This document shows, in pieces, positions 19,436 through 28,925 of a DNA stretch of 64,000 nucleotides; the stretch's first letter is position 1; each line of letters begins with the position of its first letter. The stretch is taken from NCBI RefSeq assembly GCF_006442795.2, contig NZ_CP083956.1:1899501-1963500 (forward strand), read 5' to 3'. The position numbers and the translations under genes were made by a program. The notes below the pieces were generated by a model that saw nothing but the letters and a program-made list of their open reading frames with translations, did not search any database and had not been told where the DNA came from. This stretch comes from Mesorhizobium sp. B1-1-8 (GTDB lineage: Bacteria; Pseudomonadota; Alphaproteobacteria; Rhizobiales; Rhizobiaceae).

Positions 19436-22400
19436 ATGGCAATTCTGGCAGCCGTCCACCACCTGACCCATTACAAATACGACCGTCCGGTCGTTCTCGG
19501 TCCCCAGGTGATCAGGCTGCAGCCGGCGCCGCATTCGCTCACCAAGGTGCTCAGCCATTCGCTGAAGGTCGAACCGGCGAACCATTTCGTCAATCTGCAG
19601 CAGGATCCTTACGGCAACTTCCTCGCCCGCTTCGTCTTTCCGGAGCCGGTGACGGAATTGAAGATCGAGGTCGATCTCGTCGCCGACATGACGGTCTACA
19701 ACCCGTTCGATTTCTTCGTCGAGCCGTCGGCCGAGATTTTTCCTTTCGACTATCCGGAAGAGATCCGCGACGACCTCGCCATCTACCGGACGCCGGAGCC
19801 GGCCGGGCCACTGCTTTCGGCCTTCCTCAAAACCATCGACCGCAGCCCGAAGAACACCGTCGATTTCCTCGTCGATCTCAATGCGCGGCTGCAACGCGAG
19901 ATCGCCTATATCGTGCGCATGGAGACCGGCGTGTTCTCGCCGGAGGAGACGCTGGCCGCGGCCAAGGGCTCGTGCCGGGATTCGAGCTGGCTCTTGGTGC
20001 AGATCCTGCGCAACCTCGGCATCGCCGCACGTTTCGTCTCCGGCTATCTGATCCAACTCAAGCCCGATCTCGTCGCGCTGGACGGGCCGCCCGGAACGGC
20101 GGTCGACTTTACCGACCTGCATGCCTGGTGCGAGGTCTATATTCCGGGCGCCGGCTGGATCGGTTTCGATCCGACCTCCGGGCTGCTCACCGGCGAAAGC
20201 CATGTGCCGCTGGCGGCGACGCCGCATTTCCGCAACGCCGCGCCCATTTCCGGCATGGCGAGCTTCGCCAATGTCGATTTCGGCTTCGACATGCGGGTCG
20301 AGCGCATCGCCGAGCACCCGCGCATCACCAGGCCGTTCTCCGACGAGAGCTGGCAGGCGCTCGATGCGGTGGGAAACAAGGTGGATGCCGCGCTGAAGGA
20401 AGGCGATGTGCGCCTCACCATGGGCGGCGAGCCGACCTTCGTGTCGATCGACGATTTCGAGTCCGATGAATGGAACACGGCAGCCGTCGGCCCGACCAAG
20501 CGCGAAAAGGCCGATGAGCTGATCCGCCGGCTGCGCGAGCGTTTCGCGCCGGGCGGTTTTCTGCATTATGGCCAAGGCAAATGGTATCCGGGCGAAAGCC
20601 TGCCGCGCTGGACTTTTTCGTTGTACTGGCGCGCCGACGGCGAGCCGGTGTGGAGCGACCCGTCGCTGATCGCGCGCGAAAAGAGCGACGCGAAAATTGG
20701 ACCGCAGCAGGCCGAAAGCCTGTTGACGGCGATCGCCGGCGAGCTCGGTATCGACAAAGCGATGGTCAGCGAAGCCTATGAGGATCCGGCCGAATGGCTG
20801 CTCAAGGAAGGCAAGCTGCCTGACAATGTCGATCCATCCAACTCCAAGCTGGAGGACCCGGAGGAGCGCAGCCGCATGGCGCACGTGTTCGAGCGCGGGC
20901 TGACCAAGCCGTCGGGCTATGTGCTGCCGGTGCAGCGCTGGAACAGCCAGGCGGAAGGCATGCGCTGGCGCTCGGAGAAATGGAAGACACGGCGCGGCCG
21001 GCTGTTTCTGGTGCCGGGCGATTCACCTGTCGGCTACCGCCTGCCGCTCGGCACGCTGCCCTATGTGCCGCCGGCGCAGTTTCCCTATATCGTGCCGGTT
21101 GATCCGTCGGTGCCGCGCGGAGTGCTGCCGGCGCGGGAAGCGATCCTGCCTTCCGCCGCCCCTGCCGAACTGGAAGGCGCCGACGAGATGGCGCGCCGCC
21201 AGCAGGCGGTGTCCTTCACCGCGGCGACCGGCCAGCAGGACCGCGTCGAGCAGGAAATCACCGAGATCGGCGGCGCGGTGCGTACAGCACTCTCGGTCGA
21301 GCCGCGCGACGGGCGGCTCTGCGTGTTCATGCCGCCGGTCGAGGCGCTCGAAGATTATCTCGAACTGGTGGCGGCGGCCGAGAACGCTGCCAAAGCGATC
21401 GGTCTTGCCGTCCATATCGAAGGCTACGGTCCGCCGCACGATCCGCGCCTCAACGTCATCCGCGTCGCGCCGGATCCGGGCGTCATCGAAGTCAACATCC
21501 ATCCCGCCGCCAACTGGCAGGATTGCGTCGCCACGACCACGGCAATCTACGAGGAGGCACGGCAGTCGCGGCTCGGCGCCGACAAGTTCATGATCGACGG
21601 CCGCCACACCGGCACTGGCGGCGGCAATCATGTCGTGGTCGGCGGCGCGACCCCCAACGACAGCCCGTTTCTGCGCCGGCCGGACCTGTTGAAGAGCCTG
21701 GTGCTGCAATGGCAGCGGCATCCGTCGTTGTCCTATCTGTTTTCGGGCCTGTTCATCGGCCCGACCAGCCAGGCGCCGCGCTTCGACGAGGCGCGCCACG
21801 ATTCGCTCTACGAACTCGAAATCGCGATGGCGCAGGTGCCGCATCCCGACCAAGGCGCGGCACCGTTGCCGTGGCTCGTCGACCGGCTGTTCCGCAACCT
21901 GTTGACCGATGTCACCGGCAACACGCACCGATCCGAAATCTGCATCGACAAATTGTTTTCGCCCGACGGCCCGACCGGCCGGCTCGGACTGGTCGAGTTC
22001 CGCGGCTTCGAAATGCCGCCCAACGCGCGCATGAGCTTGGCGCAACAGCTTCTGGTCCGCGCCATCATCGCGCGCGCCTGGAAGGCGCCGCTCGACGGTC
22101 GTTTCGTGCGCTGGGGCACATCGCTGCACGATCGGTTCATGTTGCCGCATTATGTCTGGGCGGATTTTCTCGACGTGCTGGACGACCTCAAGCTCAACGG
22201 CTTCGAGTTCCTCCCGGAGTGGTTTACCGCGCAGCTCGAATTCCGCTTCCCCTTCTGCGGCGAGGTGCGGCATGCAGGCGTCAAGCTGGAGCTGAGGCAG
22301 GCGATGGAACCCTGGCATGTGATGGGCGAGCAGGGCGCCATCGGCGGCACCGTGCGCTTCGTCGATTCCTCGGTCGAGCGGCTGCAGGTGAAGACTGAAG

Positions 22401-22795
22401 GTCTGAACCCCGAGCGGCACGCTGTCGTCTGCAACGGCCGCATCGTGCCGATGAAGGTGACCGATAACCGCGAAATCGCGGTTGCCGGTGTGCGCTTCAA
22501 GGCCTGGCAGCCAGCCTCCGGCCTGCACCCGGCGCTGCCGGTCAACACGCCGCTGGTCTTCGACATCTACGACCGCTGGTCGGGGCGCGCGGTCGGCGGC
22601 TGTGTCTACCACGTCGCGCATCCCGGCGGGCGCAGCTACGACACCTTCCCGGTCAACGGCAACGAGGCGGAAGCGCGCAGGCTCGCCCGGTTCGAGCCGC
22701 GCGGCCACACGCCCGGCGGTTATGTTCTGCGCGCCGAAGAAGCCCCTGAAGAATTCCCCATGACCCTTGACCTCAGGCGGCCGGCAAGACTCTGA
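19436..22795 (+). CDS. Large transglutaminase-like protein with C-terminal DUF2126
   Basis: A 1119-residue protein. The N-terminal ~85 residues match the bacterial transglutaminase N-terminal region ([25 protein letters not shown]). A transglutaminase-like cysteine protease core follows, with a plausible triad of C180 ([13 protein letters not shown]), H229 (DLHAWCEVY) and D245 (GFDPTSG). The remaining ~800 residues form the DUF2126 region ([40 protein letters not shown]). No signal peptide is seen. It is followed 6 bases later by an ATP-grasp/alpha-E gene and then a small transglutaminase. Comparative studies have suggested that such sets make or cut peptide tags; no reaction is established. 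Confidence 0.9.
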   Translation: MAILAAVHHLTHYKYDRPVVLGPQVIRLQPAPHSLTKVLSHSLKVEPANHFVNLQQDPYGNFLARFVFPEPVTELKIEVDLVADMTVYNPFDFFVEPSAEIFPFDYPEEIRDDLAIYRTPEPAGPLLSAFLKTIDRSPKNTVDFLVDLNARLQREIAYIVRMETGVFSPEETLAAAKGSCRDSSWLLVQILRNLGIAARFVSGYLIQLKPDLVALDGPPGTAVDFTDLHAWCEVYIPGAGWIGFDPTSGLLTGESHVPLAATPHFRNAAPISGMASFANVDFGFDMRVERIAEHPRITRPFSDESWQALDAVGNKVDAALKEGDVRLTMGGEPTFVSIDDFESDEWNTAAVGPTKREKADELIRRLRERFAPGGFLHYGQGKWYPGESLPRWTFSLYWRADGEPVWSDPSLIAREKSDAKIGPQQAESLLTAIAGELGIDKAMVSEAYEDPAEWLLKEGKLPDNVDPSNSKLEDPEERSRMAHVFERGLTKPSGYVLPVQRWNSQAEGMRWRSEKWKTRRGRLFLVPGDSPVGYRLPLGTLPYVPPAQFPYIVPVDPSVPRGVLPAREAILPSAAPAELEGADEMARRQQAVSFTAATGQQDRVEQEITEIGGAVRTALSVEPRDGRLCVFMPPVEALEDYLELVAAAENAAKAIGLAVHIEGYGPPHDPRLNVIRVAPDPGVIEVNIHPAANWQDCVATTTAIYEEARQSRLGADKFMIDGRHTGTGGGNHVVVGGATPNDSPFLRRPDLLKSLVLQWQRHPSLSYLFSGLFIGPTSQAPRFDEARHDSLYELEIAMAQVPHPDQGAAPLPWLVDRLFRNLLTDVTGNTHRSEICIDKLFSPDGPTGRLGLVEFRGFEMPPNARMSLAQQLLVRAIIARAWKAPLDGRFVRWGTSLHDRFMLPHYVWADFLDVLDDLKLNGFEFLPEWFTAQLEFRFPFCGEVRHAGVKLELRQAMEPWHVMGEQGAIGGTVRFVDSSVERLQVKTEGLNPERHAVVCNGRIVPMKVTDNREIAVAGVRFKAWQPASGLHPALPVNTPLVFDIYDRWSGRAVGGCVYHVAHPGGRSYDTFPVNGNEAEARRLARFEPRGHTPGGYVLRAEEAPEEFPMTLDLRRPARL

Positions 22796-22801
22796 TCAGC
22801 G

Positions 22802-25213
22802 ATGGCAAAAGGGAATCATAAACGGGCGGGCGGAAAGCCGCAGGCGCACAGCCTGCTGCAGCACTATCAGCCGATCGACGGCGTCATCGACGAGATGGTC
22901 GACGCCGCCGGCAATCCGCGCCCCGCCTGGCGGCCTTTCATCGAAGCGCTGGACGATCTGGGCGCGGACCAGCTCGGGCAGCGCTTTGCCCGCGCCGACC
23001 AGTATCTGCGCGATGCCGGCGTCTATTACCGCGTCTACGACAAGGCCGGCGCCAAGGAACGCGAATGGCCGCTGGCGCACATCCCGCTGCTGATCGAGGA
23101 AAAGGAATGGGCCGAGATCAGCGCCGGCCTCGTCCAGCGCGCCGATCTGTTCGAGGCGATCCTGGCCGACATTTACGGGCCGAACCGGCTGATCGAGAAG
23201 GGCATCGTGCCGGCCGGGCTTATCGCGGCCAGCCCGGAATTTTTGCGGCCCGTGGCCGGCACCCGACCGGCCAGCGGCCATTTCCTGCATTTCTGCGCCT
23301 TCGAGCTTGGCCGCGGTCCGGACGGCCGCTGGTGGGTGCTGGGCGACCGCACCCAGGCGCCGTCGGGCGCCGGCTTCGCGCTGGAGAACCGTGTCGCCAC
23401 GACGCGCGCGCTTTCCGACATCTATGGCGAGATGCATGTGCATCGGCTTGCCGGCTTCTTCCGCCGCTTCCGCGATGCGCTGAACGGCATGGCGAAGGAG
23501 TCCGGCGGCCGCGTCGCCATCCTGACGCCGGGGCCGCTCAACGAGACCTATTACGAGCACGCCTATATCGCCCGCTATCTCGGTATCATGCTGCTCGAGG
23601 GCGAGGACCTGACCGTCTCCGGCGGCCGGCTGATGGTGCGCACCGTTTCCGGCCTGATGCCGATCGGCGTGCTGTGGCGGCGGCTCGACGCTGCCTTTGC
23701 CGATCCGCTGGAGCTCAGGCCGGAATCGCAGATCGGCACGCCGGGGCTGGTCGAGGCGATCCGGCGCGGCACCGTCTCGGCGGTCAATGCGCTGGGCTCG
23801 GGCCTGATGGAGACGCGGGCGCTGCTCTCCTTCCTGCCGCAGATTGCGCGGGAATTGCAGGGCGAGGATCTCAAGCTGCCGAACATCGCGACATGGTGGT
23901 GCGGGCAGGAGGCAGAGCGCGCCCATGTGCTCGCCAACATCGACCGCATGGTTATCGGTCCGGCGCTGTCGACGCGGCTCGCCTTCGAGGATGATGGCGC
24001 GACGCGCCTGGGCTCGGTGCTTTCAGCCGGCGAGCGGGCGGAACTTATCGCGCGGATCGAAACCGACGGCGCCGGCTTCGTCGGCCAGGAAGCGGTGACG
24101 CTCTCGACCACGCCCGTCTTTGTCGACGGCTGGCTGGAGCCGCGGCCGGCCAGCCTGCGCGTCTATCTGGCGCGCACGCCGCAAGGCTGGACGGTGATGC
24201 CCGGCGGCTTTGCCCGCGTCGGCCTCTCGCTCGACCCGACGGCGATCGCCATGCAGCGCGGCGGCCAGGCGGCAGACGTCTGGGTGGTCAGCGACAGGCC
24301 GGTAGAGCGAGAGACGCTGCTGCCGCAGGAGCATGAGGGCTTCACCCGCACCATGCCGGGCAGCCTGCCAAGCCGGGCAGCGGAAAACTTGACATGGCTT
24401 GGACGCTACATCGAACGCTCTGAAGACACGGTGCGCGTGCTGCGCGCCTATCACGTCAGGCTTGCCGAGACCTCCGATCCGGAAATGCCGCTGCTTGCCG
24501 ACATAGAGGATTATCTCGAGCCGTTCGGCATCGACGTCCATTCGGCGATCCCGTCGGGGCTGATCGGCACGCTGGACAGCGCCGTCTACAGCGCCGGGCA
24601 GATCCGCGACCGTTTCTCGCCCGATGGCTGGCTGGCGCTGAAGGATCTGTCGAAGACCATCCATAAATTCGCCGAAACGGTCGCGCCCGGCGATGACGCG
24701 ACGCGGGCCATGACGGTGATGCTGCGCAAGCTCGCCGGCTTTTCCGGCCTGCTGCACGAGAACATGTACCGCTTCACCGGCTGGCGCTTCCTGGAGATCG
24801 GCCGCCGGCTGGAGCGGGGCATCCAGATCGCACGCACGCTTGCCCGGCTGACCGCAAAAGGCGCGCCGGATGGTGCGCTCGACATGATGCTGGAGATCGG
24901 CGACAGCGTCATGACCCATCGCCGGCAATATCCGGTGCAGGCCGGGCGGCGCACGGTGATCGACCTCCTGGCGCTCGATCCGCTCAATCCGCGCTCCATC
25001 CTGTTCCAACTCGAGCGGCTGAAGGCCGAGATCGGCATGCTGCCTTCGATCGGCGGCGAGGGGCACATGTCGCCGGCCGCCAAGGAAATCCTGCAGCTCA
25101 ACACCGCGATCGCCATCATGGAGCCGTCGGACATGACCGAGAAGGTGCTCGACGACCTCGCCAACCAGATCGGCGACCTCTACAGCAGCCTCGCCAAAGC
25201 CTATTTCGGGTAG
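22802..25213 (+). CDS. Circularly permuted ATP-grasp / alpha-E (DUF403) fusion protein
   Basis: An 803-residue two-part protein. The N-terminal half (about residues 70-470) is a circularly permuted ATP-grasp region (IYGPNRLIEKGIVPAGLI, LGDRTQAPSGAGFALENRV, MVRTVSGLMPIGVLWRRLD). The C-terminal half (about residues 500-800) is the helical alpha-E domain (SRAAENLTWLGRYIERSEDTVRVLRA). These occur as separate genes in many bacteria; here they are fused. ATP-grasp enzymes join carboxylates to amines or thiols, so a peptide-ligase-like activity is plausible but unproven. It lies between two transglutaminase-like genes and starts 6 bases after the first. Confidence 0.9.
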   Translation: MAKGNHKRAGGKPQAHSLLQHYQPIDGVIDEMVDAAGNPRPAWRPFIEALDDLGADQLGQRFARADQYLRDAGVYYRVYDKAGAKEREWPLAHIPLLIEEKEWAEISAGLVQRADLFEAILADIYGPNRLIEKGIVPAGLIAASPEFLRPVAGTRPASGHFLHFCAFELGRGPDGRWWVLGDRTQAPSGAGFALENRVATTRALSDIYGEMHVHRLAGFFRRFRDALNGMAKESGGRVAILTPGPLNETYYEHAYIARYLGIMLLEGEDLTVSGGRLMVRTVSGLMPIGVLWRRLDAAFADPLELRPESQIGTPGLVEAIRRGTVSAVNALGSGLMETRALLSFLPQIARELQGEDLKLPNIATWWCGQEAERAHVLANIDRMVIGPALSTRLAFEDDGATRLGSVLSAGERAELIARIETDGAGFVGQEAVTLSTTPVFVDGWLEPRPASLRVYLARTPQGWTVMPGGFARVGLSLDPTAIAMQRGGQAADVWVVSDRPVERETLLPQEHEGFTRTMPGSLPSRAAENLTWLGRYIERSEDTVRVLRAYHVRLAETSDPEMPLLADIEDYLEPFGIDVHSAIPSGLIGTLDSAVYSAGQIRDRFSPDGWLALKDLSKTIHKFAETVAPGDDATRAMTVMLRKLAGFSGLLHENMYRFTGWRFLEIGRRLERGIQIARTLARLTAKGAPDGALDMMLEIGDSVMTHRRQYPVQAGRRTVIDLLALDPLNPRSILFQLERLKAEIGMLPSIGGEGHMSPAAKEILQLNTAIAIMEPSDMTEKVLDDLANQIGDLYSSLAKAYFG

Positions 25214-25333
25214 AGCATTTCCAGCGAAAAGGGATCGCCTCCAATGCTTTGTCTATTTGCGCAATTCCGGACGCAAGGCTACGGCGAAGCCGCCGAGCCC
25301 AACCGCTACGCACTTTTGCTGGAATTGCTGTAG
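25214..25333. repeat. Dispersed palindromic intergenic repeat
   Basis: This gap between the ATP-grasp fusion and the second transglutaminase is filled by inverted repeats: AGCATT/AATGCT around 25216-25253, and GCAATTCC/GGAATTGC near 25260 and 25320. The right half is recognisably the same unit as the element at 50303-50357 (GCAATTCC-GGACG … CTTTTGCTGGAATTGCT). I recall similar units scattered between Mesorhizobium genes. A GC-rich stretch (around 25282-25300) looks inserted in the middle compared with the second copy. It may separate the mRNA segments of the cluster. Confidence 0.6.
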
Positions 25334-26218
25334 ATGCTCTACGACATCAGGCTGCACCTGCACTACGACTACGCCGGCGCCGCCGGCGGCGGCCGGCACC
25401 AGGTGCGGGTGCTGCCGCAGACGATCGCCGGCGTGCAGCGGGTGATCGCCGCCTCGCTTTCGTTCGCGCCGATGCCGGCCGAGCGCGCCGATTTTGCCGA
25501 TTTCTTCGGAAACAACGTCACCGCGATCGCCTTTCGCGAGGCGCATGAGGAGCTCGACATCCGGATGAGCGCGCGCGTGTCGGTCGCGCGGCCGGAGCCC
25601 GGCCTCGACGTCTCGCCCGACATCCATAGGCTGACAATGGAAATCGATGCGGTGCGCTCGCTTTCGCCCGCCGCGCCGCATCATTTCCTCGCCGCCAGCG
25701 ACCATGCCGGCATTGATGCGGCGATCACCGCCTATGCCCGCGACAGCCTCGCCGGTTCGACCGTCGCCACCGCGATCGATCTCTGCAACCGCATCCATCG
25801 CGATTTTGCCTATGACAGCAAGGCAACCACCGTGCAGACACGAGCCAGCGATGCCTACGCGCTGAAACGCGGGGTCTGCCAGGATTTTTCCCACATCATG
25901 ATCGCTGGCTTGCGCGGGCTTGGCATCCCCGCCGGCTATGTCAGCGGCTTCCTGCGCACCATTCCGCCGAAAGGCAAACCGCGGCTCGAAGGGGCGGATG
26001 CCATGCATGCCTGGGTCAAGGCCTGGTGCGGCCGCGACGCCGGCTGGCAGGAATTCGACCCGACCAACGGCATGCGGGCCAGCAACGACCATATCACCGT
26101 CGGCTATGGCCGCGACTATTCCGACGTGGCGCCGATCGTCGGCGTGCTGAAGACCACCGGCGGCCAGGTCGGCGAGCAAGCGGTCGACGTCATTCCGGCG
26201 GCGGCCGAGAAGGTGTGA
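25334..26218 (+). CDS. Small transglutaminase-like protein
   Basis: A 294-residue protein. The N-terminal transglutaminase-associated domain (YDIRLHLHYDYAGAAGGGRHQVRVLP) is followed by a transglutaminase core with candidate triad C182 (KRGVCQDFSHIMIAGLRGLG), H225 (ADAMHAWVKAW) and D242 (EFDPTNGM). It is the usual third partner of the DUF2126-transglutaminase and ATP-grasp/alpha-E proteins. A cytoplasmic peptide- or isopeptide-cleaving role is inferred from the fold. A palindromic repeat separates it from the fusion gene, so it may have its own promoter or an altered expression level. Confidence 0.9.
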   Translation: MLYDIRLHLHYDYAGAAGGGRHQVRVLPQTIAGVQRVIAASLSFAPMPAERADFADFFGNNVTAIAFREAHEELDIRMSARVSVARPEPGLDVSPDIHRLTMEIDAVRSLSPAAPHHFLAASDHAGIDAAITAYARDSLAGSTVATAIDLCNRIHRDFAYDSKATTVQTRASDAYALKRGVCQDFSHIMIAGLRGLGIPAGYVSGFLRTIPPKGKPRLEGADAMHAWVKAWCGRDAGWQEFDPTNGMRASNDHITVGYGRDYSDVAPIVGVLKTTGGQVGEQAVDVIPAAAEKV

Positions 26219-26315
26219 CGCGTCGACAGGCAAGGATTTCTTCTTGCTATACGGCCGATATCCTGACAAATGAAGGTTCTATGCTGCCGCTATATTAGCT
26301 GCAGGGGGTTCTTCA

Positions 26316-27275
26316 TTGACAGCAGTCAGCATCATCATTCCGGCACACAACGCGGCTTCGACCATAGTTAGGACGCTGGCATCGCTTGCTTCGGAATCTG
26401 AAGTCATCGGCGAGGTGCTTCTGGTTGACGATTCCTCGTCCGACGATACAGCGGCTGTCGCTACGGATGCGGCCTCCCGCCTGGCATTGCCGCTGCGCAT
26501 CATCAAGTCGAGCTGCCGGGACGCGGGCGGATCCAGGAATCTGGCGCTGGAGCAGGCTCGCTTTCCCTGGATCTACATGATCGATGCCGACGATCTGCAT
26601 CTGGAAAAAGGCCTGCGGACATTGGTTTCCAGGACCAGGACCCGGCCAGGCGCCGACATGGTGGTCGGCGCTTATTGCCGGCGGACGGATGGCAGGGATC
26701 GGCAGGTCAAGACACCCTTTGGTTACACAGACGCCGGGCTGGCCAATGCCTCGGCATATCTCAACGGCCAGATACGGTCGATCGCTGTCGGCAGCGCGCT
26801 TGTTTCGCGCGGCGTCATCGGCGAGACGCGATTCCCGACCGGGCTCGCTTATGATGAGGATACGTTGTTCTGGGCGTGTGTGATGAGCAGGGCCTCGCTT
26901 GCGGTCGTGACACAGCCGATCCTCATCTATTTCGTATCGGCGGAGCGCTCCGACGACCGCTTCACCATCAGGCCTGCACAGCGCTTCCTCGAATGGCGCC
27001 TGGCGCTGCGCGAACTCGAGACCTGCGGCATCGCAAAATCATCCTTGAAGGCCAGGGAAGGGCTCGTCGCCCTGAAGATCGCGCGTGTCCACTATGCGCG
27101 AGGCGATTTGCATATGGCCGCGAAATTCCTGGCGGTTGCCGAGGCTGCGCCGAAGGCTCCAGCCGACATCTGGCGCTGTATTCGCTATCGGCTGAAGATC
27201 GCGGCGCGGCGCTACTTTTCGATATCGAAGCCGAACGGTGCGCACCTGACCCGTCCCGCGAACCGGCAAGCCTGA
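26316..27275 (+). CDS. Family 2 (GT-A) glycosyltransferase
   Basis: A 319-residue protein. Its N-terminal GT-A domain shows VSIIIPAHNAASTIVRTLASL, EVLLVDDSSSDDT, the metal-binding DxD as YMIDADDLHLEKG, and a later acidic motif in AYDEDTLFWACVMSRA. It transfers a sugar from a nucleotide donor to an unknown acceptor, perhaps a surface polysaccharide. The likely start is TTG preceded by AGGGGGT at a good distance; no ATG is placed better. The coding sequence has somewhat lower GC than its neighbours and shows no clear operon partner, so it may have been acquired separately. Confidence 0.82.
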   Translation: MTAVSIIIPAHNAASTIVRTLASLASESEVIGEVLLVDDSSSDDTAAVATDAASRLALPLRIIKSSCRDAGGSRNLALEQARFPWIYMIDADDLHLEKGLRTLVSRTRTRPGADMVVGAYCRRTDGRDRQVKTPFGYTDAGLANASAYLNGQIRSIAVGSALVSRGVIGETRFPTGLAYDEDTLFWACVMSRASLAVVTQPILIYFVSAERSDDRFTIRPAQRFLEWRLALRELETCGIAKSSLKAREGLVALKIARVHYARGDLHMAAKFLAVAEAAPKAPADIWRCIRYRLKIAARRYFSISKPNGAHLTRPANRQA

Positions 27276-27349
27276 CAGAGCCGTCGCCTGCGGCACGGAA
27301 CCAGCGCCGCTTGCGGAGCTTATCTGTGGACGAGTTCCACGGAGCCTTC

Positions 27350-28441
27350 ATGCTGCAGCGATCCCAATCGTCCCTTGACCGTTCGGCGCCCGAGGACGAC
27401 GCCCAGGAGAACGGTGCGCAAAATTCGGCCGAGCGCGCTTCGCTGACCTATGTCAGCGACGCCGATCCCGGCATCCGTCGGCTGAGGAAAGGCAAGGGCT
27501 TTTCCTATCTGGGGGCCAACGGCCGCCCTGTCGATGAGGCGACGCTTGCCCGCATCAAGTCGATCGTCATTCCGCCGGCCTGGACGGATGTGTGGATCTC
27601 GCCCGATCCGGACGGCCATATCCAGGCGACCGGCCGCGACCAGCGCGGCCGCAAGCAATATCGCTATCATTCGCAATGGACCGAGGAGCGGGACGGCGCC
27701 AAATATTCCAGCCTCGTCGCTTTCGCCGAGGCGCTGCCTGGTCTCAGGCGACAGATCGACGCCGATCTGCGCCGCCACGGGCTGCCGTTCGAGCGCGTCG
27801 TCGCCGCGGTCGTCTGGCTGCTCGACAACACCATGATCCGCGTCGGCAATACGGCTTACGCCCATGACAACAAGAGCTTTGGGCTGACCACGCTGCGCGA
27901 CCGTCACGTCGACATCGAGGGCTCCAGTCTGCGCTTTGCCTTCAAGGGCAAGTCCGGCAAGGAATGGAAGCTGAAGCTCGTCGACCGCCGTATCGCCAGG
28001 ATCGTGCGCGGAGCGCAGGATCTGCCGGGCCAAAAACTGTTCCAGTATCTCGACGAGGACGCAAACCGGCGGCCGCTGCGCTCCGACGACGTCAACCGCT
28101 ACATCCACGATGTTGCCGGTCCGATGTTCAGCTCCAAACATTTCCGGACCTGGGGCGGCACCATTCACGCCGCATCGCTGTTTGCCCAGACGGAGCTTCC
28201 CGAAAGTGCCGCGCAGCAAAAGCGGGTGGTGAACACCATCATCGACAAGGTCGCCGAACGGCTGGGCAACACGCGCGCCGTCAGCCGCAAATGCTATATC
28301 CACCCGCTGGTGTTCGAGGCGTGGTCGCAAGGCCGGCTGCTCGGCGAAATGGCGGAAGCCAGCAGGCGAAAACACCTGATAGAGGGCCTCGACGAGGAGG
28401 AGACGCTGGTGCTCAGATGGCTGCAATCGCGCGGCGCCTGA
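27350..28441 (+). CDS. DNA topoisomerase IB
   Basis: A 363-residue poxvirus-like bacterial type IB topoisomerase. The N-terminal domain includes LTYVSDADPGIRRLRKGKGFSY. The catalytic domain has NTMIRVGN (Arg), KGKSGKEW (Lys), SKHFRTWGGTIHAA (Arg) and the nucleophile Y316 in VSRKCYIHPLV. It relaxes supercoils by a transient 3'-phosphotyrosine link without ATP. I chose the ATG at 27350 because GGAG precedes it; a GTG at 27326 (371 residues) also has a GGAG. The gene stands alone on the plus strand, 74 bases after the glycosyltransferase. Confidence 0.93.
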   Translation: MLQRSQSSLDRSAPEDDAQENGAQNSAERASLTYVSDADPGIRRLRKGKGFSYLGANGRPVDEATLARIKSIVIPPAWTDVWISPDPDGHIQATGRDQRGRKQYRYHSQWTEERDGAKYSSLVAFAEALPGLRRQIDADLRRHGLPFERVVAAVVWLLDNTMIRVGNTAYAHDNKSFGLTTLRDRHVDIEGSSLRFAFKGKSGKEWKLKLVDRRIARIVRGAQDLPGQKLFQYLDEDANRRPLRSDDVNRYIHDVAGPMFSSKHFRTWGGTIHAASLFAQTELPESAAQQKRVVNTIIDKVAERLGNTRAVSRKCYIHPLVFEAWSQGRLLGEMAEASRRKHLIEGLDEEETLVLRWLQSRGA

Positions 28442-28500
28442 CGCGCGGCTGCGTGGACAGGCAAGCCGGTGATCGCCCGGCAAATTTTTTATCGACGTGG

Positions 28501-28527
28501 TGTCGGGAAGGGTCTTACTGTCTCGTC
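28501..28527 (+). promoter_or_regulatory. Candidate ECF42-type promoter
   Basis: TGTCGG at 28501-28506 is followed after exactly 17 bases by CGTC at 28524-28527, 23 bases before the DGPF gene start. The published consensus for ECF42 sigma factors is TGTCGA (-35) and CGA/TC (-10), so this differs by one base at -35 and matches at -10. It would make the DGPF-sigma operon autoregulated. Confidence 0.6.
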
Positions 28528-28550
28528 CTTTGATATGGAAAGGACCCGCC

Positions 28551-28925
28551 ATGCTTTACGCCATCCTCTGCTATGCCTCCGAAGACGTCGTCTGCTCCTG
28601 GAGCAAGGAACAGGACGACGAGGTCATGGCAAAGCTTCTCGACGTGCAGGACAAATATGCCAGGGCCGGGCGGCTTGGGCCGGTGGCGCGGCTGTTGCCG
28701 ACTACCGCCGCGACGACGCTGAGGAAGGTCAAAGGCGAATCGATCGTGCTCGACGGCCCGTTCGCCGAAACCAAGGAACAGTTCCTCGGTTTCTACACGC
28801 TAGAATGCAATGATCTCGACGAAGCCGTGGCGTTCGCGCGCGAGCTTTCCGAAGTAAATCCGAGCGGTGGCTCCTACGAGATCAGGCCGATTTCCATCTT
28901 CAACCCCGCCAAGGCCGCAGCATGA
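28551..28925 (+). CDS. DGPF/YCII-related domain protein
   Basis: A 124-residue cytoplasmic protein of the YCII/DGPF family. The signature DGPF occurs in IVLDGPFAETKEQFLGFYTLE. The fold is a ferredoxin-like alpha/beta barrel related to YciI, and the function is unknown. DGPF proteins are the standard genomic partners of ECF42 sigma factors, and the sigma gene starts inside this gene's stop codon (ATGA). AGGACC precedes the ATG. Confidence 0.88.
   Translation: MLYAILCYASEDVVCSWSKEQDDEVMAKLLDVQDKYARAGRLGPVARLLPTTAATTLRKVKGESIVLDGPFAETKEQFLGFYTLECNDLDEAVAFARELSEVNPSGGSYEIRPISIFNPAKAAA

Noticed and set aside
26268..26296. A sigma-70 promoter before the glycosyltransferase (CTGACA-like and TATATT)
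   Set aside because: The spacing of about 22 bases is too long for a normal -35/-10 pair.
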